64,000 bases of DNA from Marinihelvus sp036351115 (GCA_036351115.1 JAZBOL010000078.1:1-64000), one strand, 5' to 3'. Numbered from the stretch's first letter, positions 42,250 through 51,444 are shown. Made by a program: numbers and translations. The notes: generated from the sequence alone by a model not told the origin.

Positions 42250-43461
42250 TCAGGGTTGGACGGTGGACGGGCCCAGCAGGGTCGCCAGCGTGTCGGAGTC
42301 CGGATAGCCGTCGGCGACACGCCCCGTGCTGGCCTTGAACCTCGCCAGGGCCTGTCGGGTGGCGGGGCCCCAGATGCCGTCCGCCGGTCCCGGATCGAAG
42401 CCGCGGTTGGCCAGGGCCTGCTGGAGACGTTTCACGTCCTCCACGCGCAGGGCTTCGTCATTGGGGGGTGGCTGCACCAGGCCAGGTCTGCCGGCAATGC
42501 GATCGGCGAGCAGGCCCACGGACAGGGCGTAGGATTCGGAGCGGTTCCAGCCCATGATCACGTCGAAGTTGCGGTAGACCAGGAATGCCGGCCCGTCAGC
42601 CCCGGCAGGCACGATCAGCTTCGCTTCCACCTCGGCCTGGGGGAGAGCGGCGCCGTTCGCCTGGCGCAGGCCGAGGTCGGCCCAGGTGCCCAGGGGACGG
42701 CGGACGCCGTCTCCGGCCAGGGCGTAGTCAAACGCCGTCGGCAGGCGAACCTCCCGACCCCAGCGCAGGCCCGGTACCCAGCCAAGCTCAGCCAGGAAAT
42801 TGGCGCCGGAGGCCAGGGCGTCCGCTTCGCTGACCCAGAGATCCACCCGGCCGTCCCCGTCCCCGTCCACCGCGTAGCGATTCCAGGTGCTGGGCATGAA
42901 CTGCGTGTGCCCCATGGCGCCTGCCCAGGAGCCCTGCATGGTGGTCGGTGACAGGTCTTCCCGTTCCAGCAGTTCCAGGGCCGTGAGGAATTCGGTGGTA
43001 AAGAAGGCCGAACGGCGCGGGTCGCAGGCGAGGGTGGCGAGCGCATCCAGCGAGGGGGTCGTGCCCAGGTAACCGCCGTAGTTGGTTTCCAGGCCCCAGA
43101 ACGCCACGAGCACGGGCGCGGGAACGCCGTATTTGCGCTGGATGGCCTCCAGCAACGCGCGGTTGGCTGCGAGCTTCTCCCGGCCCGCGGCGATTCGCGA
43201 GTCGGTCACCCGGATGGACAGGTATCGGCCAAAGGTCTGCATGAACTCGGGCTGCTGCCGGTCGAGTTCGAGCACACGGGGTTGCTGGACCAGCGACGGG
43301 ATCAGCTCGTCCACCGTTTCCGGGCTGCGGCCCTGCTCCCGGGCCTGCGCCTGGAGCCCCGCGAGGCATTGCGCGAAGTCAGGCGGGGGCGCGTCCGCCT
43401 GCGCCGGCCGCTCAGCGGTCAGGCTGACGCCCAGGATCAATACGGCGACAGGCACACGCAT
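42250..43461 (-). CDS. MltB-type lytic murein transglycosylase with peptidoglycan-binding domain
   Basis: A 403-residue periplasmic enzyme. A signal peptide (VAVLILGVSLTAERPAQA) is followed by an SLT-2 lytic transglycosylase domain with the catalytic Glu in AFWGLETNYGG and the family motif GAMGHTQFMPSTW. The C-terminal ~60 residues are a PG_binding_1 domain (RLQQALANRGFDPGPADGIW). It cleaves the glycan strands of murein to 1,6-anhydro products. No lipobox Cys, so soluble. The ATG overlaps the osmC-type stop by one base (TGATG), showing translational coupling in the kefG-kefB-osmC-mltB unit. Confidence 0.9.
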   Translation of the reverse strand: MRVPVAVLILGVSLTAERPAQADAPPPDFAQCLAGLQAQAREQGRSPETVDELIPSLVQQPRVLELDRQQPEFMQTFGRYLSIRVTDSRIAAGREKLAANRALLEAIQRKYGVPAPVLVAFWGLETNYGGYLGTTPSLDALATLACDPRRSAFFTTEFLTALELLEREDLSPTTMQGSWAGAMGHTQFMPSTWNRYAVDGDGDGRVDLWVSEADALASGANFLAELGWVPGLRWGREVRLPTAFDYALAGDGVRRPLGTWADLGLRQANGAALPQAEVEAKLIVPAGADGPAFLVYRNFDVIMGWNRSESYALSVGLLADRIAGRPGLVQPPPNDEALRVEDVKRLQQALANRGFDPGPADGIWGPATRQALARFKASTGRVADGYPDSDTLATLLGPSTVQP

Positions 43462-43889
43462 CAGCTTGGTAACTCCGCTTCGACGATCTCGAAGCTGGTC
43501 TCGACGTCGGCCAGGGCCTTGAGCTGGGCCGAGGCGGAACAGTACTTTTCCATGGCCAGGTCGATGGCGCGCTCCACCTGCCTCGGTTTCACGTCCTGGC
43601 CGTACACCACGAAGTGCATGGACACCGCCGTGTAGTAGCGGGGATGGTCATCACGCCGCTCGCCGCCGACTTCCACGGTGGCATCCATGACTTTCTGGCG
43701 CCCTTTTTTCAGGATGGTCACCAGGTCGATGGCTGCGCAGGCTCCGGCGGCAAGCAAGAGCATCTCCATGGGCGACATGCCCACGTCCCTGTCGCCGTCG
43801 ATGACGAGGGAGTGGCCGCTGGCGGCGGTGCCGATGAACTGCAGGCCACCGGCCCAGCGCACGGTGTGATTACGTTTCATGGGGTTCAC
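43461..43889 (-). CDS. OsmC family protein (YhfA-like)
   Basis: A 142-residue OsmC/Ohr-fold protein. The two redox cysteines are at Cys51 (LAAGACAAIDL) and Cys117 (EKYCSASAQL), the usual pair for thiol peroxidases of this family. The sequence is closest in form to E. coli YhfA. It lies in an overlapping operon: start ATG within the end of kefB (ATGA) and stop one base into mltB. An oxidative or electrophile-stress role would suit the kef neighbours; that is inference. Confidence 0.88.
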   Translation of the reverse strand: MNPMKRNHTVRWAGGLQFIGTAASGHSLVIDGDRDVGMSPMEMLLLAAGACAAIDLVTILKKGRQKVMDATVEVGGERRDDHPRYYTAVSMHFVVYGQDVKPRQVERAIDLAMEKYCSASAQLKALADVETSFEIVEAELPS

Positions 43890-45856
43890 TTTTCCTGGGG
43901 TTCACTATTGATGGGTGCTCCGGTCTGTCCGGCGTCCGTCTCCTGCTCCGCCTCGAGGTCCGCCACCGTGGGCGGTACCCAGCCCCGGTCCAGGCGGCTG
44001 CCGAAGGCGGCGCTGTTACCTTTCATGGCCGCCTCGTAGCGGTCGCTGAAGGCCCTGGTGGCCTCGATGTAGGCGGCATTCTCATGGGCCGGTATATCCG
44101 GGTCGAAGGCGTCGGCGGCGCCGCGCATCTGCGCCTGGTCCGTGATGACGTAGGCACGGGCCTGCCGTTCCGCATCGTAGGGGTGGACGCCCAGCGCCTC
44201 GAGCGCCGATCGCCCGGCCCGCACGGCGCTGTCGAAGGTTTCCCGGATGATGTCCCGGGCCCCGGCCGCCCAGAGCTCGTAGACGTGATGCCGGTCCACG
44301 GCGCGGGTCACGATATACACGTTCGGGTGGTGCTGGCGCACGTAGCGGACCAGCTCGGTGATGTGTTCCCGGTCGTCGATGGCAATGACGAGCATGCGCG
44401 CTTTGTCGATGCCCGCCGCGTGGAGCAGGTCCGGCCGCATGGCGTCGCCGAAGTGCACCTTGATGCCGAAGGCCCGGAGGATCTCCAGCTGCTCGGACTG
44501 GTAGTCCACCACCACCGTGGAATAGCCGGCGGACTTGAGCAGGCGGTTGATGATGCCGCCGAAGCGCCCGTGGCCGGCGATGATGACCGACCCGGAGTCG
44601 TCGATGTCGTCCATGGGGCGCTCTTCCCGGTGAGCGAAGCGGGGGGCGATGACCCGGTCATAGAGGATGAACAGCAGGGGCGTCAGCAGCATGGACAGGG
44701 TGACCACCAGCAGGAGCTGGTCCGCCAGGGGCTTCGGGATCACCTGGTTCGCCACCGTGAAGCTGAGGAGCACGAAGCCGAACTCGCCGGCCTGGGCCAG
44801 GCCCAGGGTGAACAGCCAGCGGTCCGGCGCCGGCACACCGAAGACCCGGGCGAGACCGTAAAGGATGACCGCCTTGAGCGTGATGAGTCCCACGGTCATG
44901 GCGACGACCGGGCCGAGACTACCCAGCAGCAGGTCGAACTGGATCGCCGCGCCGACGGTGATGAAAAACAGACCGAGCAACAGTCCCTTGAACGGTTCGA
45001 TATCGCTCTCGAGCTCGTGTCGGTACTCGCTGTTGGCCAGCACGACGCCGGCGAGGAAGGCGCCGAGTGCCGGCGACAGGCCGACGACAATCATGAGCAG
45101 GGCAATACCGATCACGAGCAGCAGGGCGGCCGCCGTGAACAGCTCCCGTAACCGGGCCTGCGCAATGAAGCGGAAGACGGGGCGGGTCAGGTAGTGACCA
45201 CCGACGATGACCAGGGCGATGGCCAGTACCGTGACGCCCGCCTGTTGCCACCCGGCCAGCCCGTCCACGAGGCTGAGGCTCCCGTGTCCTTCGCCCTCCG
45301 CGGAGCCGGCGCCACCGGCGAGGGCCGGAGCCTCCATGAGTTCGGGAACGGCGAGCAGCGGCAGGAAGGCCAGCATGGGAATGACCGCGATGTCCTGGAA
45401 CAGCAGCACGGAGAAGCTCGATTGGCCACCATCGCTCTTCATGAGCCCCTTCTCGTTGAGCGTCTGCAGCACGATGGCCGTGGAAGAAAGGGCCAGCACC
45501 ATGCCCACCGCCAGCGCAATCTGCCAGGGCTGGCCCAGGGTCAGGGCGATGCCCATGACCGCGAGCGTGGTCAGGACCACCTGCAGGCCGCCAAGACCGA
45601 GGAGTCTGTGCCGCATGGTCCAAAGCAGGCGCGGTTCCAGTTCGAGGCCGACCAGGAAGAGCATCATCACCACGCCGAATTCCGCGAAGTGCTGGATCGA
45701 GACCACGTCGACGTGCAGGGCCGCGAGCACGGGGCTCAGGGCGATGCCGGCGAGCAGGTAACCAAGCACGGAACCCAGCCCGAGGCGACTCGCGATGGGC
45801 ACGGCCACGACCCCACCGACCAGGAACAGGAACGCAAGCAGCAGGAAGGAGTCCAT
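43886..45856 (-). CDS. kefB: KefB-type glutathione-regulated K+/H+ antiporter (CPA2)
   Basis: A 656-residue inner-membrane protein. About twelve membrane helices cover residues 1-390, with the CPA2 break MMLFLVGLELEPRLLW. A cytosolic TrkA-N/RCK domain starts SVIIAGHGRFGGIINRLL and runs to about residue 560. Kef systems release K+ and acidify the cytoplasm when electrophile-glutathione adducts build up. Assignment as KefB rests on the adjacent KefG-type oxidoreductase two bases upstream, as in the E. coli kefG-kefB order. Glutathione sensitivity itself is inferred. It is followed by osmC and mltB in a 4-gene unit. Confidence 0.85.
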   Translation of the reverse strand: MDSFLLLAFLFLVGGVVAVPIASRLGLGSVLGYLLAGIALSPVLAALHVDVVSIQHFAEFGVVMMLFLVGLELEPRLLWTMRHRLLGLGGLQVVLTTLAVMGIALTLGQPWQIALAVGMVLALSSTAIVLQTLNEKGLMKSDGGQSSFSVLLFQDIAVIPMLAFLPLLAVPELMEAPALAGGAGSAEGEGHGSLSLVDGLAGWQQAGVTVLAIALVIVGGHYLTRPVFRFIAQARLRELFTAAALLLVIGIALLMIVVGLSPALGAFLAGVVLANSEYRHELESDIEPFKGLLLGLFFITVGAAIQFDLLLGSLGPVVAMTVGLITLKAVILYGLARVFGVPAPDRWLFTLGLAQAGEFGFVLLSFTVANQVIPKPLADQLLLVVTLSMLLTPLLFILYDRVIAPRFAHREERPMDDIDDSGSVIIAGHGRFGGIINRLLKSAGYSTVVVDYQSEQLEILRAFGIKVHFGDAMRPDLLHAAGIDKARMLVIAIDDREHITELVRYVRQHHPNVYIVTRAVDRHHVYELWAAGARDIIRETFDSAVRAGRSALEALGVHPYDAERQARAYVITDQAQMRGAADAFDPDIPAHENAAYIEATRAFSDRYEAAMKGNSAAFGSRLDRGWVPPTVADLEAEQETDAGQTGAPINSEPQEK

Positions 45857-45858
45857 GG

Positions 45859-46491
45859 TCAGCCTGACCCGGCGCCGGCGCTGGGTTGTGCCCCGCGCAA
45901 CGGCAGGTTGTCGTGGTGCAAAACGTCCATGCGCTCCGCGAGATCGAAGTCATACACGTCGTCGCGAATTGCCTCGAGCAGGCTCCGGTAACCGTCGACG
46001 TGGGGTTTGACCTGTCCCTCGCCGGGAGCGCGCAGCGAGCCGTACAGCACGTAGGGGGCGGGAAATCGCATGTCGCACAGGCCCGCGGTTTGTTCCATGG
46101 GCGTGAGGAAGGTGCGCAGGGAGAAGCGTTGGTAGCCGTCGGCCTCGTAGGCATCCGAGGGACCGGCCGCGGTCAGCGCCAGCATGAGCGTTTTACCGGC
46201 GAGCCGGTCGCCTCCGGCGCCGTAGGCGAAGCCGTGTTCGAGCACCAGGTCGAGCCACTCCTTGACGAGGGAAGGGCTCGAGTACCAGAACACGGGGTAC
46301 TGGAACAGGATCACGTCATGGTCGAGCAACCGTTGCTGCTCACGGTCCACGTCGATGTCGAAGCGCGGATACTCGGCGTACAGGTCCACGAAGGTGATGC
46401 CCGACACGCGTTCCGCGGCCCGGGCCATGTGGCGATTGACGTGCGAGTGCCTGTGCCCCGGGTGGGCGTAATAAACGATCAGCTCGGCCAT
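45859..46491 (-). CDS. kefG: KefG/KefF-type NAD(P)H oxidoreductase (Kef ancillary protein)
   Basis: A 210-residue flavodoxin-like quinone reductase of the KefF/KefG family. Visible signatures are IVYYAHPGHRHSHVN at the N-terminus, QYPVFWYSSPSLVKEWLDLV and YGAGGDRLAGKTLMLA. In E. coli such proteins bind and fully activate the partner Kef channel and can reduce quinones. The gene ends two bases before kefB, so it is the first gene of the kefG-kefB-osmC-mltB unit. The residue context favours KefG by position only; a KefF reading is possible. Confidence 0.85.
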   Translation of the reverse strand: MAELIVYYAHPGHRHSHVNRHMARAAERVSGITFVDLYAEYPRFDIDVDREQQRLLDHDVILFQYPVFWYSSPSLVKEWLDLVLEHGFAYGAGGDRLAGKTLMLALTAAGPSDAYEADGYQRFSLRTFLTPMEQTAGLCDMRFPAPYVLYGSLRAPGEGQVKPHVDGYRSLLEAIRDDVYDFDLAERMDVLHHDNLPLRGAQPSAGAGSG

Positions 46492-46545
46492 GGGCGGAAG
46501 TCTACCCGAAGGATGCGGGATTCAGGTCAAGCCCCGATGCGCGGC

Positions 46546-49398
46546 TCAGCTGGAGGCGTCCATGCGGCGGGTGAATACCAGTTCGGTGCCGTCGAGATGC
46601 ATGATCAGCCTTTCTTCGCCAGCCGCGCCCCCGTCATGCAGTTCCCAGCGGTGGATGAACCAGGGAAAAAACAGTTCACGCTCGGACAGGGCCTGGAGTT
46701 GCCGACGGGGCTGGTTGTCGAAATCCATCCAGAGCGTCCGCTCGCTGTCCCCGGAAATCGTGACGGTCCAGATATCCGAATCGGCGAGTTCACCCTCGAT
46801 GCCCTCGACCAGCGTGGCCTCCCAGGTGCCCTCGAAGCGGGCCAGTTGGTCGACGGACAACTCGACCGGTTCCGGCGGCGGGTCGGCAGGCTTCATGCGA
46901 GACACGCCACCGTCGCCGCCCTGCAGCACGTGCGTCACCCGGCCCTCGTCGTCCAGCACGAACTCCACGGTGATCTGGCGGGCCCGATCGACGAAAAAGC
47001 GCGTCTCGGTCAGGGGGATCAGCCGGGACGGGGGCTGTGGCCCCGGTTGCCCCAGGAGCTCTCCGTCGTCCGACAGCCAGACGCGCCCCAGCACGTTGCC
47101 ATCGGTGTAATAGCCCGTGTATCGCTCGAGCACTTCCCGGGGAAGAAAAATCCGCTTATCCCCGTCGATCGGTTCGTAATCGGCGAGTCTTGCGTCCGCC
47201 AGCGTTGCGGCCTCCCGCGCGAGTCGCTGGTCAATCCGGGCCTGGAGTTCAGCGAACCGGGGCTCGGCCCGCACCCGGTCCCACTGGGGTAGCAGTTCGA
47301 GCCGTACGCGGGAGCTGAAGCCCCGGTTGATGGCCTGTTCCAGCGCATCCAGAGACGATTTCGTGTCGCCTGCCATGGCGTAGGCCATGGAAATGCCGGC
47401 CCAGGTGCCGGGGTGGTTGAAGCCCCGGGTCTGCCTGCCGAGCAAAACGTCCTGAACCTCTTCCAGCATCTCCCGGCCGCGCGCCGGTCCGCCCGGCAAG
47501 TCGTTCCCGTGGCGCATGAGGAAATCGGCCATGAGCAGGTTGTCCCAGTGAAACACGAAGCCGGGGTTGACCTCCATGCGGCCGCCGAGATTCTCGAGCC
47601 AGGTGGTGGCGTAGGCGCGGGCCGATTCGATCCGGTCTCCGAGGTATGCGGCCTGGAACAGGTCGAAGAGATACTCGTTGCCCGTGGCCTCGCTCAGGGT
47701 GCGCTTGTCTTCCAGGTAAGCGATCAGGCCTTCGAAGTCCTTGCGCCCGAGGAACAGCCAATAGGCCGACGGCGCAAAGGCATTCAGCCGGGCGGCCTCG
47801 TCGGCCCAGCGACGGGCGGCATTGCCGTCGTCGAGTTCGACGTAGCTGTTGATCATGAGCCGCATGGCGTCCGTGTTCCCGGGATCGACGGCCAGGATTT
47901 CCCGGGCGTCGATCACGGCCCGGGCCAGTTCTCCGCCGGCGTAGTGGGTATCGGCGATGTTTTCCAGCCACTGGGTGGGGTTTTGATCGTCGATCTGATC
48001 GACCCGGGCCAGATGGGTGCGCGCCCGGGCGAAGTCGCCGCGCAGGCTGTAGGCGTTTGCCAGGTTGACGTTAACCGGGTAGGACAGAGGCTCCAGCGAA
48101 TACGCGGCTTCCAGCGCCTCGAGGTGCTCCTCGTAGCGCCGGGCCATGGCCAGGGAGTTCCCGTACCACAGCCACGCATGGTAGTTCTGGATGTCCAGTT
48201 CGATGGCCCGTTCCAGGGCTTCGATGGATTCGGGAATCTCGCCGGTTTCATAGCGATAAAGGCCCTCGGCCGCCCATACCTCGGCGGATTCCCGGTCAAG
48301 TTCCAGGGCCTGGTCAAGGATTTCACGGGCAGCCGGCAAGGCCTCCGACCCCGTTTCGTTGCCGTAACCAACCAGGAGCAGGCGTGACTGGGCCAGGCCG
48401 GCGTAGGCGCCGACGTACCGGGGGTCTTCCTCGATGGCCTGTTCGAAATAGGCGACGGACTGTTCGAGGGACTCGGCGGTGCGCGTTTGCTGGTGGTGGC
48501 GGCCGAGCAGGTACAGGTCGTAGGCCGCCATGCTGCGGGTCGGGGTGGTTTCCAGCGCTTTCTGCTCTTCGGGAAGCAGCGTCGTCTGCAGGGACTTCGA
48601 TACCTCGCCGGCCACGTCCGCCTGCACGGCAAAGAGGTTTTCCGCGGTCAGTTCCCGGTCGTAGATTTCCGCCCACAGGTGCCGATCCGTGGCGGCCTCG
48701 ATCAGCTGCAAATTGATGCGAACCCGGTTCCCCGCACGCTGGATACCACCCTCGAGGATGTAGTCCACCCCGAGCTCCTCGGCGATGACCGGAATGGGCT
48801 GCGTGGTATTACGATACTGGAGGACGGACGTACGGGAAGTCACCTTCAACGCGTCGATGCGCGACAGGTGCGTCAGCAAATCGTCGTGAATGCCCAGGGT
48901 GAAGGGCTCGGTGGCCGGGTCACCGCTGAAGTTGGTAAAAGGCAAGACGGCGATTGCCGTGTCAGCCTCGGTGGCCTCGGCGGCCTCACGGCGCTCCCAG
49001 TCTTCAAGGGCGGGAGACCGCTCCGCTTGCACCAGGGCCGTGGTGGTCGCCTGGCGCAGCACGAATTTGTCGACCAGGAAGTAACCGAGCGCCAGCGCAA
49101 GCACGACGATGATGGCGCGATCGAGCGTTCGACCGGTCTGAAGGGTCTCGGATTGCGAGCGGTCGACGTTGCGCTCCAGCTTGATGCCGTCCGCCGTGCG
49201 TTCGAACACCCAGGCAAGAATCAGGGCCGGCAGAAATCCGATGGCCAGGATCGTGACCACCATGCGGATGGCGCCGTCCGACAGGCCATAAACCGGGAAC
49301 AGGGTCTCAGTGACCTGGATGACCAGCCACGCACCCACGAGGTAGGCGATGCCCACGCGGATGACGTTGCGGCGTTTCAGCTCTTCGAAAAAGCTCAT
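46546..49398 (-). CDS. TolB-like/TPR membrane protein
   Basis: A 950-residue protein. It begins MSFFEELKRRNVIRVGIAYL and has two or three membrane helices in residues 10-115, a common start in TPR/adenylate cyclase-like proteins of gammaproteobacteria. Residues about 145-270 form a TolB-N/FlgO-like domain (IAVLPFTNFSGDPATEPF, then YILEGGIQRAGNRVRINLQL). A long array of TPR repeats follows to about residue 690, and a C-terminal ~200-residue domain of unknown type. No cyclase catalytic domain is present. The role is unknown; signalling or scaffolding seems likely. The frame starts at 49422, but ATG 49398 gives the family N-terminus. Confidence 0.82.
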   Translation of the reverse strand: MSFFEELKRRNVIRVGIAYLVGAWLVIQVTETLFPVYGLSDGAIRMVVTILAIGFLPALILAWVFERTADGIKLERNVDRSQSETLQTGRTLDRAIIVVLALALGYFLVDKFVLRQATTTALVQAERSPALEDWERREAAEATEADTAIAVLPFTNFSGDPATEPFTLGIHDDLLTHLSRIDALKVTSRTSVLQYRNTTQPIPVIAEELGVDYILEGGIQRAGNRVRINLQLIEAATDRHLWAEIYDRELTAENLFAVQADVAGEVSKSLQTTLLPEEQKALETTPTRSMAAYDLYLLGRHHQQTRTAESLEQSVAYFEQAIEEDPRYVGAYAGLAQSRLLLVGYGNETGSEALPAAREILDQALELDRESAEVWAAEGLYRYETGEIPESIEALERAIELDIQNYHAWLWYGNSLAMARRYEEHLEALEAAYSLEPLSYPVNVNLANAYSLRGDFARARTHLARVDQIDDQNPTQWLENIADTHYAGGELARAVIDAREILAVDPGNTDAMRLMINSYVELDDGNAARRWADEAARLNAFAPSAYWLFLGRKDFEGLIAYLEDKRTLSEATGNEYLFDLFQAAYLGDRIESARAYATTWLENLGGRMEVNPGFVFHWDNLLMADFLMRHGNDLPGGPARGREMLEEVQDVLLGRQTRGFNHPGTWAGISMAYAMAGDTKSSLDALEQAINRGFSSRVRLELLPQWDRVRAEPRFAELQARIDQRLAREAATLADARLADYEPIDGDKRIFLPREVLERYTGYYTDGNVLGRVWLSDDGELLGQPGPQPPSRLIPLTETRFFVDRARQITVEFVLDDEGRVTHVLQGGDGGVSRMKPADPPPEPVELSVDQLARFEGTWEATLVEGIEGELADSDIWTVTISGDSERTLWMDFDNQPRRQLQALSERELFFPWFIHRWELHDGGAAGEERLIMHLDGTELVFTRRMDASS

Positions 49399-49412
49399 GT
49401 CCGGTGAATAGG

Positions 49413-49432
49413 TTGCCCGCATTTCCGGGCAA
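49413..49432. promoter_or_regulatory. 7-bp inverted repeat upstream of the TPR gene
   Basis: TTGCCCG, 6-base spacer, CGGGCAA, lying 15-34 bases upstream of the TPR gene start on its 5' side and between divergent genes. It may be an operator or leader hairpin. Confidence 0.4.
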
Positions 49433-49471
49433 GGTGGCGGGTCGGGGCGAGTACGAGGCGCATTCCCCTTC

Positions 49472-49477
49472 TATACT
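49472..49477 (+). promoter_or_regulatory. candidate -10 TATACT placed for a leaderless transcript
   Basis: TATACT ends 6 bases before the ATG at 49484, so transcription from it would begin at or next to the start codon. No Shine-Dalgarno sequence is visible between them. Confidence 0.35.
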
Positions 49478-49483
49478 GGATTC

Positions 49484-49984
49484 ATGGTGACATGTCACGA
49501 TCTTGCATGCGGCCGCGTCGGTGGTCTTCCAGCCTGGTTGCCCATCGCAGCGTTTGTGCTTGCGGGCTCGGCCTCGATCACGGCCGAACTCCGTGCCGAG
49601 GAGATTTATCGCTGCGAAACGGAGGCCGGTGTCGTGTACACCGATCGCGAGTGTGCCGGCGACAGCGAAGGGGAAGTGGTGACCCTCCCGCCGGAGACGG
49701 CCGGGATCACGCCCGGGCCCCCGGAGGAAGTCCGGGAATACCTGGCCCAGAAGCGCGAGGAACGCCAGGAGGCGCTCAGGAAAGAACGGGAATGGGCGGC
49801 CCGGCAACCACCCCCGGCCCCGGCGCCGGTCGTGATCGAGCGCCCGGTGGCCTATCCCTACTGGTGGGGGGGCTACACCTATCGTCCGCCGCGTCCACCG
49901 CTTCGGCCCGAACCACCCGTTTCGCCGCCCGTGCGTCCTCCGCTGAGGCCCGGCGGCGGGGATGTGCTGCGCCCCCTGCGCTAG
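49484..49984 (+). CDS. DUF4124-type secreted protein with proline-rich tail
   Basis: A 166-residue exported protein. The N-terminus has a signal-peptide-like stretch (LPIAAFVLAGSASITAELRA). The short DUF4124-like core EIYRCETEAGVVYTDREC follows, with the typical Y-C-x-x-x-G-x-x-x-x-T/S pattern and a paired Cys. The second half is a charged coil then a Pro/Arg-rich tail (RPPRPPLRPEPPVSPP). The function of DUF4124 is unknown. The start ATG 49484 lacks a Shine-Dalgarno and sits directly after a -10-like hexamer. It is divergent from the TPR gene. Confidence 0.72.
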   Translation: MVTCHDLACGRVGGLPAWLPIAAFVLAGSASITAELRAEEIYRCETEAGVVYTDRECAGDSEGEVVTLPPETAGITPGPPEEVREYLAQKREERQEALRKEREWAARQPPPAPAPVVIERPVAYPYWWGGYTYRPPRPPLRPEPPVSPPVRPPLRPGGGDVLRPLR

Positions 49985-50044
49985 CACCCGCCGGGTTCGC
50001 CGTTACCCCATGGTTTAAGTGACCGTGATGCAGATGACCGGGAT

Positions 50045-51376
50045 TCAGATGGCCGGCCCCGGCCGGATGGGCGAACCGTCGCTGAAGCGATTGAAGCGAA
50101 ATCGTTCGAGGTCGTAGCCCGGCGCTTCGCCGGTCACGAGCCTCGCCATGATGCGGCCTGCGCCCGGGCCGATGCCGAACCCGTGACCGCTGAAACCCGT
50201 GGCGACGAACAGGCCGTCACGTCCGGTCACCGCATCCATCACGGGAACCACGTCCGGTGTGGCGTCAATCATGCCCGCCCAGCTGTCGGTGAAGGGCACC
50301 CGCGCCAGGGCGGGCAGTCGACGCTCGAGCAGCCCCCGGATTTCCCTGAGCACCCCGGCGGACGGCCGGGGGTCGAGTATCCGATGGCGTTCGAACGGTG
50401 ATTCGCTGTCGCCGGTCCAGCCGCGGCGCGGCCAGGATGCCTGGGTCGGGTCGGCGCCGAGGCGAAGGGCAGTGTCGCCGCCCTGGGTCCGAACCGGGCC
50501 GAACTGCCGGTAGTAGCGAAAGCTGCCCGGGCCCAGCAGGTGTTCCACCCGTTCGGAGGTGACCGTGTAGCCACCGTCGGCGCGCCGTCGCAGATACAGG
50601 TCGCCGATACCCGCTGCGCCGGCCCACCACTCGGGCGCCTCGGCGGTGCGGGCCACGGTCGCGCGCACGCTGAGCTGGGGCAGATCGATGCCGAGATTGC
50701 CCAGGAAACGGTTGGACCAGGCCCCCGCCGCGCAGACCACCGCACGGGTCCGGACTTCGCCCGACTCGGTGCAAACGGAAGCCACCCGGCCGCCCTCGAA
50801 CTCCACGGTGCGTACCGCGCATCCCTCGCGAACCTGTCCTCCCCGCTGCCGAAGGCCCCGGGCCAGGGTGCGGACCGCGGTGAACGGTTCGCAGCGCGCA
50901 TCGCCGGGCGTCAGGATGCCGCCCACCCAGTTTCCCTGCGCGCCGGGAATAATGTCCCGGGCTTCCGCGGCCGACAGCAGGTGCGTATCCAGCCCGTTTT
51001 CCCGGGCCACCGGCAGCCAGGCCTCCCAGTCCGCGAGGGTTGCCTCGTCGTCGGCAAGGCCGAGAATCCCCCCGCGGCGAAAACCGATGCCGTCGCCGAG
51101 TTCCTGGTGAAGACGTTCCCAGCAATCGATGCTGTCCCGGGCGATGGGCACTTCCGCCGGGTCCCGCCAGGTCGTGCGCACCCAACCCCAGTTGCGGGAC
51201 GACTGCTCCCCGGCGACGCGCCCCTTCTCCAGCACCAGGACGGACAGGCCTCGTTGCCTGAGATACCAGGCGGTGCTGACGCCGATGACGCCGCCGCCGA
51301 CCAGCACGCAGTCCACGGACGCGGGCAGGGCGTCGTCGAATTCGATGGGCGAGCGTTCTGTGATGGGGAAGGGCAA
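50045..51376 (-). CDS. FAD-dependent oxidoreductase, DAO family
   Basis: A 443-residue flavoprotein of the D-amino-acid oxidase/glycine oxidase superfamily. The FAD-binding motif GGGVIG occurs in VDCVLVGGGVIGVSTAWYL, followed by EKGRVAGEQSSRNWGWVR, a family element. The C-terminal GFSGHGFGIGPGAGR completes the FAD site. The likely reaction is oxidation of a secondary or D-amino acid; the substrate is unknown. The frame is open to 51712, overlapping the divergent M14 gene, so the real start must be later. No ATG or GTG occurs between residue 56 and the Rossmann strand; TTG at 51376 (MPFPITERSPIEF) is my choice. Confidence 0.8.
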   Translation of the reverse strand: MPFPITERSPIEFDDALPASVDCVLVGGGVIGVSTAWYLRQRGLSVLVLEKGRVAGEQSSRNWGWVRTTWRDPAEVPIARDSIDCWERLHQELGDGIGFRRGGILGLADDEATLADWEAWLPVARENGLDTHLLSAAEARDIIPGAQGNWVGGILTPGDARCEPFTAVRTLARGLRQRGGQVREGCAVRTVEFEGGRVASVCTESGEVRTRAVVCAAGAWSNRFLGNLGIDLPQLSVRATVARTAEAPEWWAGAAGIGDLYLRRRADGGYTVTSERVEHLLGPGSFRYYRQFGPVRTQGGDTALRLGADPTQASWPRRGWTGDSESPFERHRILDPRPSAGVLREIRGLLERRLPALARVPFTDSWAGMIDATPDVVPVMDAVTGRDGLFVATGFSGHGFGIGPGAGRIMARLVTGEAPGYDLERFRFNRFSDGSPIRPGPAI

Positions 51377-51444
51377 GTCGCCTGGGCCTCCACGCCGTGC
51401 GGTCAGGCTTCGAGTGTACGGGATGACGGGAATTGACGTGCGCC

